Source: Chlamydiota bacterium
GTDB taxonomy: Bacteria; Chlamydiota; Chlamydiia; Chlamydiales; Rhabdochlamydiaceae
Reading direction: 5' to 3'
Assembly: GCA_023269365.1 (NCBI GenBank)
Contig: JAHFTN010000021.1
Coordinates: 1-5,411 of the forward strand
Length of the DNA stretch: 5,411 bases
Made by a program: the position numbers and the translations under genes. Shown here piece after piece: positions 4,981-5,411 of the stretch (positions are counted from its first letter, which is position 1; each line of letters opens with the position of its first letter). The notes beneath the pieces are model-generated. The model was not told the DNA's origin, ran no database searches, and saw nothing but the letters and a program-made list of their open reading frames with translations.

Positions 4981-5411
4981 AATGGTTTTTATGCCCTTCG
5001 AAATGGACAAGGTCTGTCAGTTCGTTAATATGGATCGGAACCGCTGCTGCAAACCCTTGTTTGAGCAGGTGGACATCGCTTTCTTCATTCTCTGTATGTT
5101 CATCCCACTTCCCTCCTAGCCAGTAGTAGGAATGTCCCTCAGGATGGACTCTTGCAAGGGGGTCTTCTATCCACAATCCTTTCCCTTGTCTTGCAAATTT
5201 AACACCCCGAATTTCTTTAACATCTGGGAAATTAACGTTGAGAAGGGTCCCTTTGGGAAGGGGATGCTCGAGGAGGTGTCTGACAAGAGGAACAATGAAA
5301 GGTTGTGTTTGTGCGTAATTGGGCTGTGTCATATTCATACAGGAAAATGCAATCCCAGGGATATTGCGCAAGACCCCCTCGATTACGCCTCCCACAGTCC
5401 CGCTATAAAGT
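4946..5411 (-). CDS. surE: 5'/3'-nucleotidase SurE (5' end outside window)
   Basis: SurE is a metal-dependent cytoplasmic phosphatase that removes phosphate from 5' and 3' nucleoside monophosphates and can act on short polyphosphate; it belongs to the stationary-phase survival protein family. The frame is open to the window edge, and the first residues are LYSGTVGGVIEGV, the conserved SurE SGTV-E motif. The GTG at 5395 is thus an internal valine. The 154 residues seen are the C-terminal part. The N-terminal DD motif and other metal ligands (about 100 residues) lie outside the window. Further family traits are GTLLNVNFPD (49-58 counted from that valine) and ESDVHLLKQGFAAAVPI (104-120), matching the usual TDxxALxxGYVSITPL region. 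The stop at 4946-4948 lies inside the convergent lipoprotein gene. Confidence 0.94.
   Translation of the reverse strand, partial: LYSGTVGGVIEGVLRNIPGIAFSCMNMTQPNYAQTQPFIVPLVRHLLEHPLPKGTLLNVNFPDVKEIRGVKFARQGKGLWIEDPLARVHPEGHSYYWLGGKWDEHTENEESDVHLLKQGFAAAVPIHINELTDLVHFEGHKNHFNEKFSPAPSS

Overview
The window looks like chromosomal DNA of a bacterium, most likely a member of the Chlamydiae, probably an environmental (amoeba-associated) lineage. This rests on remembered family resemblance. The C-terminal half of the biotin carboxylase (the RRRQKLIEEAPSP and FHIKGVYSTIPFHQ segments) reads like chlamydial AccC. A SurE gene and a small lipoprotein fit the same group, and neither tRNA has its CCA end encoded. 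Gene density is ordinary, and no phage, plasmid, CRISPR or transposase gene is visible. The assignment is an inference; a 16S or protein search would settle it.

Layout. 1-1028 (+): the C-terminal three quarters of accC (biotin carboxylase), cut by the window start. 1029-1350: a gene-free stretch made of a 175-bp tandem duplication that runs from the last codons of accC into the first codons of the next gene. Each copy carries a long inverted repeat ending in a T run. 1351-2244 (+): rfbA/rmlA, glucose-1-phosphate thymidylyltransferase. 2278-2901 (-): an AT-rich gene for an unrecognised membrane protein. 3072-3974 (-): a YitT-family membrane protein with a C-terminal DUF2179 domain. 4035-4209: a large imperfect foldback. 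4218-4291 and 4310-4382 (-): tRNA-Asp(GUC) and tRNA-Val(UAC). 4387-4468: an 82-bp near-perfect palindrome with no loop. 4558-4980 (+): a small lipoprotein. 4946 to beyond the right edge (-): surE, cut by the window end.

The genes do not form one pathway. AccC makes carboxybiotin for malonyl-CoA (fatty acid synthesis). RfbA makes dTDP-glucose for deoxysugar or surface glycan synthesis, but no other dTDP-rhamnose gene is present. SurE is a nucleotidase, and the two membrane proteins are of unknown function. Orientation changes often, so most genes are probably transcribed singly, apart from the tRNA-Val/tRNA-Asp pair.

The most unusual material is non-coding. Four long inverted repeats of three unrelated sequences lie in 5.4 kb, and two of them tightly bracket the tRNA pair. 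One of the three types has recently been tandem-duplicated across a gene boundary. They look like small foldback or MITE-like elements, or strong terminators. No new protein system is visible.
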